Positions 27,305 through 36,100 of a stretch of DNA of 64,000 bases are shown here, one piece after another. Both the position numbers and the translations under genes were made by a program. The DNA is taken from the NCBI RefSeq assembly GCF_016904885.1, contig NZ_JADWYI010000001.1, forward strand, positions 9,295,224 to 9,359,223. The letters are read 5' to 3'. The first letter of the stretch is position 1, and every line of letters starts with the position of its first letter. Below the pieces are notes generated by a model. That model saw nothing but the letters and a program-made list of their open reading frames with translations, made no database searches and was not told the origin of the DNA. Source of the DNA: Archangium primigenium (GTDB lineage: Bacteria > Myxococcota > Myxococcia > Myxococcales > Myxococcaceae).

Positions 27305-28165
27305 CTACTTCCAGCTCGCGGCGTGCTTCTTCGCGAACTCGGCGAAGGTCGTGGGCGCGCGGCCGGTGATCTTCTGGACGGTGTCCGTCACCCGGGCCGC
27401 GTGGCCCGCCTTGATGAGGCCGTAGAGCTGCAGCATCGCGTCCGCCGACCACCCGGGCATGCCCGCGCCGACCATGCCCTGGCGCGCGGCCTCCTCGGGC
27501 ACGTCCACGTACTTCACCGGACGGCCCGCGACGCTCGCGATCTGCTCGGCCACCTGGGCGACGGTGAGCGCCTCGGGCCCCACCAGGTCATACGCCTGGC
27601 CCTCGTGGCCCGGCGTGGTCAGCGCGGCGGCGGCCACCGCGGCGATGTCCGCGCCCGCGATGAAGCTGCATCCCGCCTGACCGAACGGCAGGTAGATGTT
27701 GCCGTCCTTGCCCGGGGGGTTGAAGTGGATGAAGTTCTCCATGAAGTTGGTGGGCCGCAGGAACGTGTGCGCGAGGCCCGAGCCCTCCAGGTAGCGCTCG
27801 ACGATGCGGTGCCAGCGCCCCAGGTCGATGCCCGGCACGTACTCGCACCCGAGCGCCGACAGCTTCACCACGTGCCGCACCCCGGCCTCCTTGGCCAGGT
27901 CGATGAACTTCGTGGCGTGCTCCACCTGCTCGGCCGTGAAGGGCACCACCAGGAAGACCTTCTCCACGCCGGTGAGGGCCTTCTTGATGAGCTCGGGCTT
28001 GGTGAACTCGAAGTCCACCGGCACCACGCCGCCGCCGCGCAGGGCATCCGCCTTGGCGGCGCTGCGCACGGCCGCGCGCACCTTCACGTCCTCGCGCCCC
28101 TTGAGGGCGGCCACCACCTGCGAACCGATGGTGCCCGTGGCACCCGTCACCAGAACCGTCGTCAT
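27305..28165 (-). CDS. NmrA-type NAD(P)-binding oxidoreductase (atypical SDR)
   Basis: 286 residues. Rossmann motif TGATGTIGS at residues 7-15, then VRAAVRS for cofactor phosphate, and the atypical-SDR features FLRPTNFMENF and a C-terminal substrate region. The family includes quinone-type reductases (QOR2-like) and regulators that sense NADP. The longer upstream frame (to 29182) is read-through antisense to nothing real. Monocistronic. Confidence 0.9.
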   Translation of the reverse strand: MTTVLVTGATGTIGSQVVAALKGREDVKVRAAVRSAAKADALRGGGVVPVDFEFTKPELIKKALTGVEKVFLVVPFTAEQVEHATKFIDLAKEAGVRHVVKLSALGCEYVPGIDLGRWHRIVERYLEGSGLAHTFLRPTNFMENFIHFNPPGKDGNIYLPFGQAGCSFIAGADIAAVAAAALTTPGHEGQAYDLVGPEALTVAQVAEQIASVAGRPVKYVDVPEEAARQGMVGAGMPGWSADAMLQLYGLIKAGHAARVTDTVQKITGRAPTTFAEFAKKHAASWK

Positions 28166-28227
28166 CGTCTGCGCTCCCGCGACCGCGAATGGAACCCGGG
28201 CGCCGACGCTAGCCTGAAACCGTCCCG

Positions 28228-29427
28228 CTAGCCGCGCCCGCGCGCCTGACGGCCCTTGGTGAGGTGCGCCACCGCCTCCCCCAGCCCCTCCAGCGTCAGG
28301 GGAAACATGTCGAACACCCGACGAACGGCCTCGATGGTGTTGCCCCGCCACGTCTGCATGGGCTCGGGGTTGAGCCAGGCGCTGCGCTCGAAGTGGCGCG
28401 CCAGGTCCATGAGCCACGACAGGCCCTCCTTGCCGTCCTCGCCCGCGTAGTAGCCCTCGGTGTTGGTGCGCATCGTCAGCTCGTAGGGCGCCATCAAGGC
28501 GTCCCCCACCAGCACGAGCTTGTAGTGCCGGCCCACCTGCCCGACGAGGTCCGGCACGCTGATGCCGCCCTTGAGCAGCGACGACTCGAACACGCGGCCG
28601 TAGACGCAGTTGTGGAAGTAGTAGGTGCGCAGCTCCTTGAAGTGCGTGGCCTGCCTGGCCACGGAGAACAGCCGGCTGACCAGGTGGGCGTAGGGGTCCA
28701 TGGAGCCGCCCACGTCCATGAGCAGCACCACGCGCGTGTTGGAGCGGCGCGGCGGACGCGTCACCACCTCCAGCTCGCCCGCGTTCTTCGCCGTGGCGGC
28801 GATGGAGCCCTCCACGTCCAGCTCCTCCTCGGCGCCCTCGCGCGAGAAGGCCCGGAGCTTGCGCAGCGCCACCGCCATCTGCCGCGTGTCCAGCACCACG
28901 TCGCCCCGGTAGCCCTGGTACGCGCGCCCCCCCGCGAGCTTCATCGCGCTCTTGCCGCCCCCGCCCTCGCCACCCACGCGGAAGCCCTCGCGCGGCAGGC
29001 CCGAGTGCCCGAAGGGCGACGCGCCCCCCGTGCCCACCCACTTCGCGCCGCCATCGTGGCGCTCGCGCTGCTCCTCCAGGCGCTTCTGGAAGAGCGTCTC
29101 CAGCTCCTCCGCGTTGAAGCGCTCGAGCAGCGCCCGCTCCTCGGGGGTGAGCTCGCGCCGCTCGCGCGCGTCCCGGAGCCATTCGAGCAGCTCGTCGGTG
29201 AGCTGCTGGCCCGCGGCCTCCACGCCCTTGAAGTGCGCGAGGAAGGCCTGGTCGAAGGCGTCCAGGTGCGTCTCCGCGTGCACGAGCAGCGCGCGCGCCA
29301 CGTGGTAGAAGCCATCCAGCGAGCTGTCGTGCAGGCCGGCCTTGAGCGCGCCCGCGAGCGCGATGGCCTCCTGGGCCCCCACGGGCACCCCGCGCCGCCG
29401 CAATTCATAGAGGAAGGGCAGGAACAT
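28228..29427 (-). CDS. VWA-domain protein, CoxE-like (COG3825)
   Basis: 399 residues. The C-terminal half is a von Willebrand A domain with MIDAS sequence DVGGSMDPY (in place of DxSxS it reads DxGxS) and the later TxxxG/D elements (VLVGDALM). The N-terminal half is helical and charged (LTPEERALLERFNAEELETLFQKRLEEQRERH), with a Gly-rich linker. Such proteins work with MoxR-type AAA+ ATPases in assembling or inserting metals into protein complexes. The MoxR gene lies 16 bp upstream on the same strand. Confidence 0.88.
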   Translation of the reverse strand: MFLPFLYELRRRGVPVGAQEAIALAGALKAGLHDSSLDGFYHVARALLVHAETHLDAFDQAFLAHFKGVEAAGQQLTDELLEWLRDARERRELTPEERALLERFNAEELETLFQKRLEEQRERHDGGAKWVGTGGASPFGHSGLPREGFRVGGEGGGGKSAMKLAGGRAYQGYRGDVVLDTRQMAVALRKLRAFSREGAEEELDVEGSIAATAKNAGELEVVTRPPRRSNTRVVLLMDVGGSMDPYAHLVSRLFSVARQATHFKELRTYYFHNCVYGRVFESSLLKGGISVPDLVGQVGRHYKLVLVGDALMAPYELTMRTNTEGYYAGEDGKEGLSWLMDLARHFERSAWLNPEPMQTWRGNTIEAVRRVFDMFPLTLEGLGEAVAHLTKGRQARGRG

Positions 29428-29443
29428 GGCGCGCCCTCGTCCC

Positions 29444-30286
29444 TCAGGCCTTGTTCCGACGGCCGCGCCCGAAGGCCTCCGCCACCGCCATCAGGTCCTG
29501 CTCGCGCTTGAGCAGGGCGCCCAGGAAGGGCAGCTGCTCGTCGAGCTTCACCTGGGCGACGCCGTTGGCCTTGAGCACGGCGATCCAATCCACCAGCTCG
29601 CTCGTGGAGGGGCGCTTGCGCAGGCGGGTGAAGTTGCGCAGCTCGTAGAAGACCCGGAGCGCCTGCTCCGTGAGCGCCGTGTCCAGCCCCGGGTGGTGCA
29701 CCTCCACGATGCGCCGCATGAGCTCCGCGTCCGGGAAGTCGATGAAGTGGAAGACGCACCGGCGCAGGAACGCGTCCGGCAGCTCCTTCTCGTTGTTGCT
29801 GGTGATGATGACCACCGGGCGGTGCGTGGCCACCACGTCCTCGTTGGTCTCCGTGATGCGAAAGCGCATCCGGTCCAGCTCGTGGAGCAAGTCATTGGGG
29901 AACTCCACGTCCGCCTTGTCCACCTCGTCGAGCAGGAGCACCACGCGCTCCTTCGCGGCGAACGCCTCGCCCAGCGGCCCCAGGCGGATGTAGTGGCGGA
30001 TGTCGCGCACGTCCCCCTCGCCAAAGCGCGAGTCGTACAAGCGCTGCACGGTGTCGTAGACGTACAGCCCGTCCTGGGCGCGCGTGGTGCTCTTCACGTG
30101 CCAGGTGAGCAGGCGCAGGCCCAGGCTCTGCGCGACGGCCTCGGCCAGCAGGGTCTTGCCCGTGCCCGGCTCACCGCGCACCAGGAGCGGACGCTGCAGC
30201 GTCAGCGCGCAGTTGACGGCGGCCTGGAGGCCTTCACTGGAGAGGTAGCTTTCGGTTCCGTGGAAACGGGGGGCGGTGGACGTCAT
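29444..30286 (-). CDS. MoxR-family AAA+ ATPase
   Basis: 280 residues. Walker A GEPGTGKT, Walker B VLLLDEVDKAD, sensor 1 VIITSNNEKELPDAFLRR (with the arginine finger). MoxR ATPases act as chaperones with VWA partners; the next gene downstream encodes one. A two-gene operon is likely. The target complex is not in the window: no CO-dehydrogenase or methanol-dehydrogenase-type genes are nearby. Confidence 0.92.
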   Translation of the reverse strand: MTSTAPRFHGTESYLSSEGLQAAVNCALTLQRPLLVRGEPGTGKTLLAEAVAQSLGLRLLTWHVKSTTRAQDGLYVYDTVQRLYDSRFGEGDVRDIRHYIRLGPLGEAFAAKERVVLLLDEVDKADVEFPNDLLHELDRMRFRITETNEDVVATHRPVVIITSNNEKELPDAFLRRCVFHFIDFPDAELMRRIVEVHHPGLDTALTEQALRVFYELRNFTRLRKRPSTSELVDWIAVLKANGVAQVKLDEQLPFLGALLKREQDLMAVAEAFGRGRRNKA

Positions 30287-30451
30287 GATGTGCCTCCTCC
30301 TTTAACACCCCCCCGGCCGGGCGGCCCGCGAGGGCTTGAAATTCCCCGCGCCCGTGACACTTCCCCGCCCGTCCCCCCTCCCCGCCGTCCGGCCCCCTCC
30401 TTACCTTTGCCCCGACCTCTCGCCTTTCTCGCGGCCCGAGGGATGACGACT

Positions 30452-31453
30452 ATGGACGCGAACCCTCTGAGAATCGTCAGTTACAACGTCCGCTACTTCG
30501 GACACGCCCTGCGCGGGCTCGCCAGCACGCTCGGCCCCAAGCGCCGCGTCGCCGCCGCCCTCGCCGCGCTGGAGCCCCTGCCGGACATCCTCTGCCTGCA
30601 AGAGGTGGAGACGCAGTCGTTTCGCAGCAACGTGGCCCACCGGCGCGCCCACCCCGGCGAGACCCAGCTGGAGGCCTTCATGGGCCGCATGGAGGAGACG
30701 TTCGCGCTGCTCAAGCGGCCCATGCCCTACGAGGCCTTCTACTTCCGCGCCCACCGCTACGCCGTGGGGGACTTCTCCCTGTACACCACGGGGCTCGCCA
30801 TCCTGGTGAACACCCAGCGGCTCACCGTGGACACGCACAACGTGGACGCGCCCCACCCCATCACCCACCACCACGTGCGGCTGCTGCGCGAGCGCAAGCA
30901 GAGCCGCATCTGCGCCCACATGCGCCTGGTGCGCAAGGACGACGGGCGCGCGCTGCACGTGTTCAACACGCACCTGAGCCTGCCCACGCCCTTCGCCCGC
31001 GCCTTCTGGAACACCCGCGACAAGATGGGCAACGGCATCAACCAGCTGCACGAGGCGCGCACGCTCGCGGACATGGTGCGCAAGCACTGCCCCGAGGAGC
31101 CCTTCGTCATCTGCGGGGACTTCAACTCACCGCCCGCCTCGCCCGTCTTCCAGTTCTTCTGCGACGAGGCCCGCTTCACCAGCGCCCAGGTGGCCGTGGG
31201 GCAGATCGACCCGAGCGCCTCCCGGGGCTTCTCCACCGCGGGCTTCATGCACCTGCGCATGCACCTGGACCACATCTTCTCCAGCCCGGGCATCCAGTGG
31301 CTGGACACCGAGGGCACCCTCGCCTTCGGCGACACCCGCAGCCTCTTTCACGGCCTGTCGGACCACATGCCCCTCATCGCGCGCTTCCACCTGCCGCCCT
31401 CCCTGCCGCTCACCGGGCCCCGGCCCGTGCAGGCCTCGGCGGGGCGCTCCTAG
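30452..31453 (+). CDS. Endonuclease/exonuclease/phosphatase (EEP) family hydrolase
   Basis: 333 residues from ATG 30452, with GAGGG nine bases upstream; ATG 30443 is also in frame but sits on that ribosome site. EEP motifs are in order: SYNVRYFG, LCLQEVETQ, FNTHLSLP, CGDFNSPP and GLSDHMPLIARF, giving the Asn, Glu, Asp/Asn and His needed for metal-dependent phosphodiester hydrolysis. No signal peptide. The substrate could be lipid head groups or nucleic acid; it is not readable. Monocistronic. Confidence 0.88.
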   Translation: MDANPLRIVSYNVRYFGHALRGLASTLGPKRRVAAALAALEPLPDILCLQEVETQSFRSNVAHRRAHPGETQLEAFMGRMEETFALLKRPMPYEAFYFRAHRYAVGDFSLYTTGLAILVNTQRLTVDTHNVDAPHPITHHHVRLLRERKQSRICAHMRLVRKDDGRALHVFNTHLSLPTPFARAFWNTRDKMGNGINQLHEARTLADMVRKHCPEEPFVICGDFNSPPASPVFQFFCDEARFTSAQVAVGQIDPSASRGFSTAGFMHLRMHLDHIFSSPGIQWLDTEGTLAFGDTRSLFHGLSDHMPLIARFHLPPSLPLTGPRPVQASAGRS

Positions 31454-31591
31454 CCTGCCCGCCCGCTCCTCGGACGAGGACTCGACCCTCCCCTCACGCC
31501 CTCCCGAGGGCTCACGGGTTGGCCCCGGCATCGCCAACGTTGTCGGGTACCAGATTCGGGTGCCGGAGGCCGTCACTCCAGAGGAGGTGGC

Positions 31592-33112
31592 ATGTCTGGA
31601 GACGAATCGAGACAATGGATGGATGCCATGGTGGATGCGCTCGTGGCCTGTGATGCCACCGAGTCCATCCGCTATGTGAATCCCGCGGCGGAGCGCCTGC
31701 TCGGCTGGACGCGGGAGCAACTGCTGGGGCGCCCCTTCGCGCTGCTGCTCCCGGTGCGTCTGCGCACCTGGGGCGAGGCGTCCTTCCTGGGCCACCTGCG
31801 CTCGCGCGTCTGGGAGCGGGGCGGCGCGGCCGTGCGCACCCGGGTGCAGCCCCGCGAGGGCGCCGAGCGCGAGGTGGAGGTGACGGTGGGGGCCTCGGGC
31901 GCTCCGGGCGAGGAGCGGCTCACCGTGGTGCTGCGGCGCACCGAGGTGGACGAGGCCCAGGCCGAGCCGCCCGCGGCCCCGCCCGGCGTGGGGGAGCGCG
32001 CCTACCGGCTCGTCTTCGAGAACGCGCCCCTGGGCCTGCTCCACTTCGACGCCACGCCCACGCTGCTCGCCTGCAACGACTCCTTCGTGCGCCTGGTCGG
32101 CGTGTCCCGGCGGCGCCTGGTGGGGCTCAACCTGCTGACCCTGCGCGACGACGCCATCGCCCGGTGCGTGCGCGACGTGCTCGAGGGCCGTCACGCCTAC
32201 TACGAGGGCGACTACCAGCCGCTCGCCTCGGGCAAGACGGTGCCCGTGCGCGTGCACTTCGCGCCCTGCATCGCGGAGAACGGCGACGTGCAGGGCGGCG
32301 TGGGCATCGTCGAGGACATCACCGAGCAGCGCACCGCCGAGGCCGAGCGCTCGCGCCTGTTCCGCGAGGCCCAGGAGGCCATCCGCGTGCGCGACGACTT
32401 CCTCACCATCGCCTCGCACGAGCTCAAGACGCCCCTCACGCCCCTGTCCCTGCGCCTGGCCAGCCTCGAGCGCCGGCTGGAGCGCCAGGAGCCCGTGGAT
32501 CCCACCCTGCTGCGCCACGCCCGCCAGCACCTGCTGCGGCTCACCGCGCTCATCAATGACTTGCTGGACGCCTCGCGCATCGAGGCCGGGCGACTCGCCC
32601 TGCACTTCGAGCCCACGCGCGTGGACTCGCTGGTGGAGCGGGCGCTCGCGGGCATGGACGCCGAGAAGGGCCAGCACCGCATCGACTACACCCACCCGCT
32701 CGAGCCCGTGCGCATTCGGGGCGACGCCTACCGGCTCGAGCAGGTCATCGCCAACCTGCTGGAGAACGCCCTCAAGTACAGCCCGGGCACGAGCACCGTG
32801 CGCGTCACCCTGGACGTGCGCGGGGACTTCGCCCTGCTGTCCGTGGCGGACGAGGGCATCGGCATCCCGAGGGACCAACAGGAGCAGCTCTTCGAGCGCT
32901 ACTTCCGCGCGCGCAACGTCTCCGTCACGTCTTACGGGGGGCTCGGCCTGGGGCTCTACATCAGCCGCGACATCGTGGAGCGGCACGGGGGCCGCATCTG
33001 GGTGGAGAGCGAGCTGGGCCGGGGCGCCACCTTCTACGTGGCCCTGCCCCTGCTGTCCGCAGTGAACCCCCGGCCGCCCGAGCCCCACGTCCTGTCCCAG
33101 CACATGCACTGA
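31592..33112 (+). CDS. PAS-PAS sensor histidine kinase
   Basis: 506 residues, soluble. Two PAS domains (about residues 8-115 and 135-255, the second with a PAC-like end VGIVEDITEQRTAEAER), HisKA with H276 in IASHELKTPL, and HATPase (NLLENALKYS, DEGIGIP, GLGLGLYI). The start ATG has GAGGAGG. No response regulator is adjacent, the common orphan arrangement in myxobacteria. The 138 bp upstream are free for its promoter. A strong terminator follows. Confidence 0.93.
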   Translation: MSGDESRQWMDAMVDALVACDATESIRYVNPAAERLLGWTREQLLGRPFALLLPVRLRTWGEASFLGHLRSRVWERGGAAVRTRVQPREGAEREVEVTVGASGAPGEERLTVVLRRTEVDEAQAEPPAAPPGVGERAYRLVFENAPLGLLHFDATPTLLACNDSFVRLVGVSRRRLVGLNLLTLRDDAIARCVRDVLEGRHAYYEGDYQPLASGKTVPVRVHFAPCIAENGDVQGGVGIVEDITEQRTAEAERSRLFREAQEAIRVRDDFLTIASHELKTPLTPLSLRLASLERRLERQEPVDPTLLRHARQHLLRLTALINDLLDASRIEAGRLALHFEPTRVDSLVERALAGMDAEKGQHRIDYTHPLEPVRIRGDAYRLEQVIANLLENALKYSPGTSTVRVTLDVRGDFALLSVADEGIGIPRDQQEQLFERYFRARNVSVTSYGGLGLGLYISRDIVERHGGRIWVESELGRGATFYVALPLLSAVNPRPPEPHVLSQHMH

Positions 33113-33118
33113 AACGGC

Positions 33119-33164
33119 GAGGGCCGGGCCTCCCTCCCCACGTGGGGAGGAAGACCCGGCCCTC
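33119..33164. terminator. Long two-step hairpin between convergent genes
   Basis: Perfect 10-bp arms GAGGGCCGGG (33119-33128) and CCCGGCCCTC (33155-33164) enclose a second stem CTCCCC-ACGT-GGGGAG-like. It lies between the histidine kinase stop and the stop of the 1702-residue protein and can serve both strands. Confidence 0.8.
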
Positions 33165-33194
33165 TCGACCGCCTACCGCCTCACCGCTCCGGAA

Positions 33195-36100
33195 TCAGCT
33201 CCGGCGGCGGCGACGCGCCAGCGTCATCAGCGTGCCCAGGCTCAGCAGCACGAGCGAGGCGTCCCCCCCCGTGGCCGCGCAGCCGAAGCCACCGCCCAGG
33301 AAGGCGACATCCGCCTCGTCGCCCGTGGGCGAGCCCACCACCCACGTGCGGGTGGCCGGCTCGGACACGTTCCCCGCCGAGTCCCGCGTGCGCACCTGGA
33401 AGGTGTGCTCACCCGGCGCCAGGCCCGTGTAGTCCTGAGGCGAGGTACACGCGGTGAACGGGGCCCCGTCCAGGCTGCACTCGTACGTCACGCCCGGCTG
33501 GGTGGTGCCGAACTCGAACCGCGCGTCGCGGCTCGTCGTGGTGCCCTCGGGGCCCGAGGTGATGACGGGCGCGGGGACCACCGTCGTGGGGCCGCCCGGC
33601 ACGGTGAAGCCCGTGGAGGGCGAGTCCGCGCCCGTGTTGCCCGCCGCGTCCGTGGCCCGCGCCGACACCGAGTGGGCGCCGGGCGTGAGCTCCGTGGTGG
33701 TCGGGAACGTCCAGTTGCCCGCGGCGTCCGTCACCGTGGTGCCCACCACCGTGCCGTCGATGATGACCGTCACGGTGCTGCCCGGCTCGGCGGTGCCGCT
33801 GATGACGGGCGTGGAGGACGTCTCCTCGTCCTTGACGGGCGACACCACCACCGGGGCCGCCGGAGGCGTGCGGTCCACCACCCAGGTGTGGACCTCGGGC
33901 GAGGGATCCTTCCGGCCCCGCGAGTCCACCGCGACCACCGTGAGCGTGTGCGAGCCCTCGGACAGGTTGTCGAGCACCAGCGTGTCCGGGCAGATAGCCA
34001 GGGGCTGGGTGTCGAGCGTGCACTCGTACGTCACGGGCTTCCAGTCGGTGATGGCGTCAAAGGTGAAGGTGGCCTTGTCGCTGTTGGTGAGCACCGGCGG
34101 CTTGGTCACGATGACGGTGGTCGGCAGCGAGGTGTCCACCGTGAACGTGTTGGCCACGGACACGGTGCTGGTGTTGCCCGCCAGGTCCACCTGGCTCGCG
34201 CGGACATCATGCGTGCCCGCCACCAGATCGGCGACGCCCAAGGGGAGCGGGAGGCTCCAGTTGCCCGCGGCATCGGCCACCACGGTTCCCACGGCGACAC
34301 CATCCACGAAGACCGTCACCGTCGCGCCAGGCTCCGCCGTGCCGCGGAAGGTCGGCCGGGCGGACTCCGTGGCGCCATTGGCGGGCGCCGTCACCACCGG
34401 CGGCGCCGGGGCGAGGGAGTCGATGATGAACGTGTTCGTGTTGGAGTCCACGCTCACGTTGCCCGCCACGTCCGTGGACGTGACCTTCACCGTGTGCGAG
34501 CCCTGGGTGAGGTCCGTCGCGGGCGTGAAGGTCCAGTTGCCCGAGGCATCGGCCGTGACCGTGACCGGCTGGGCCACGCCGTCGAGGTACACCGTCACCG
34601 TGGTGTTGGCCTCGGCGGTGCCCGTGATGACCGGACGCGCCGTCGTCACGTACGTGTTGTTGGCGGGCGTCACCACCACCGGGGCCACCGGGCGGATGGA
34701 GTCCACGGTGAACGTATTGGTGTTGGACGCGGGGCTCGGGTTGCCCGCGGCGTCCGTGGCCGAGGCCGACACCGTGTGCGAGCCCTGGGTGAGGTCCGTC
34801 TGGGGCGTGTAGCTCCAGTTGCCCGAGGCGTCGACCATGACCGGATCCGGCTGGGCCACGCCATCGATGTACACCGTCACCGTGCTGCCCGGCTCACCCG
34901 TGCCGGTGATGACCGGACGCGGCGTCGTCGCGTAGGAGCCGTCGGCCGGGGCCACCACCACCGGAGCCAACGGGGCGATGGTGTCGATGATGAACGTGTT
35001 GGTGTTGGAGTCCACGCTCACGTTGCCCGCCGCGTCGCGCGACGTGGCCTTCACCGTGTGCGAGCCCTGGGTCAGGTCCGCCGAGGGCGTGAAGGACCAG
35101 TTGCCCGAGGCATCGGCCGTGACCGTGGTCGGCTGGGCCACGCCATCGATGTAGACCGTCACGCGGCTGTTGGCCTCGGCCGTACCGGTGATGACCGGAC
35201 GCAGCGTCGTGGTCACGTACGAGCCGTTGGCGGGCGCCACCACCACCGGCGCGGGGGGTGCGATGGAGTCGATGATGAACGTGTTGGTGTTGGAGTCCAC
35301 GCTCACGTTGCCCGCAGCGTCACGCGACGTGACCTTCACCGTGTGCGAGCCCTGGGTCAGGTCCGCCGAGGGCGTGAAGGTCCAGTTGCCCGAGGCGTCG
35401 GCCGTGACCGTGGTCGGCTGGGCCGCGCCATCGATGTACACCGTCACCGTGCTGTTGGCCTCGGCCGTACCGGTGATGACCGGACGCACCGTGGTCACGT
35501 ACGAGCCGTTGGCGGGCGTCACCACCACCGGCGCCGGGGGCGCGATGGAGTCGATGATGAACGTGTTGGTGTTGGAGTCCACGCTCACGTTGCCCGCCGC
35601 GTCACGCGACGTGGCCTTCACCGTGTGCGAGCCCTGGGTCAGGTCCGCCGAGGGCGTGAAGGTCCAGTTGCCCGCGGCGTTGGCCGTGACCGTGGTCGGC
35701 TGGGCCACGCCGTCGAGGTAGACCGTCACCGTGCTGTTGGCCTCGGCGGTGCCGGTGATGACCGGACGCACCGTGGTCACGTACGAGCCGTTGGCGGGCG
35801 TCACCACCACCGGCGCGGGGGGCGCGATGGAGTCGATGATGAAGGTGTTGGTGTTGGAGTCCACGCTCACGTTGCCCGCCGCGTCACGCGACGTGGCCTT
35901 CACCGTGTGCGAGCCCTGGGTCAGGTCCGCCGAGGGCGTGAAGGTCCAGTTGCCCGCGGCGTTGGCCGTGACCGTGGTCGGCTGGGCCACGCCGTCGATG
36001 TAAACCGTCACTGTGCTGTTGGCCTCGGCCGTGCCCGTGATGGCCGGGCGCACCACCGTCACGTACGAGCCGTTGGCGGGCGCCACCACCACCGGCGCGG

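Noticed and set aside
28166-29182. N-terminal extension of the NmrA-type reductase frame
   Set aside because: It lies in the wrong frame of the VWA gene on the same strand; the Rossmann motif begins right after ATG 28165.
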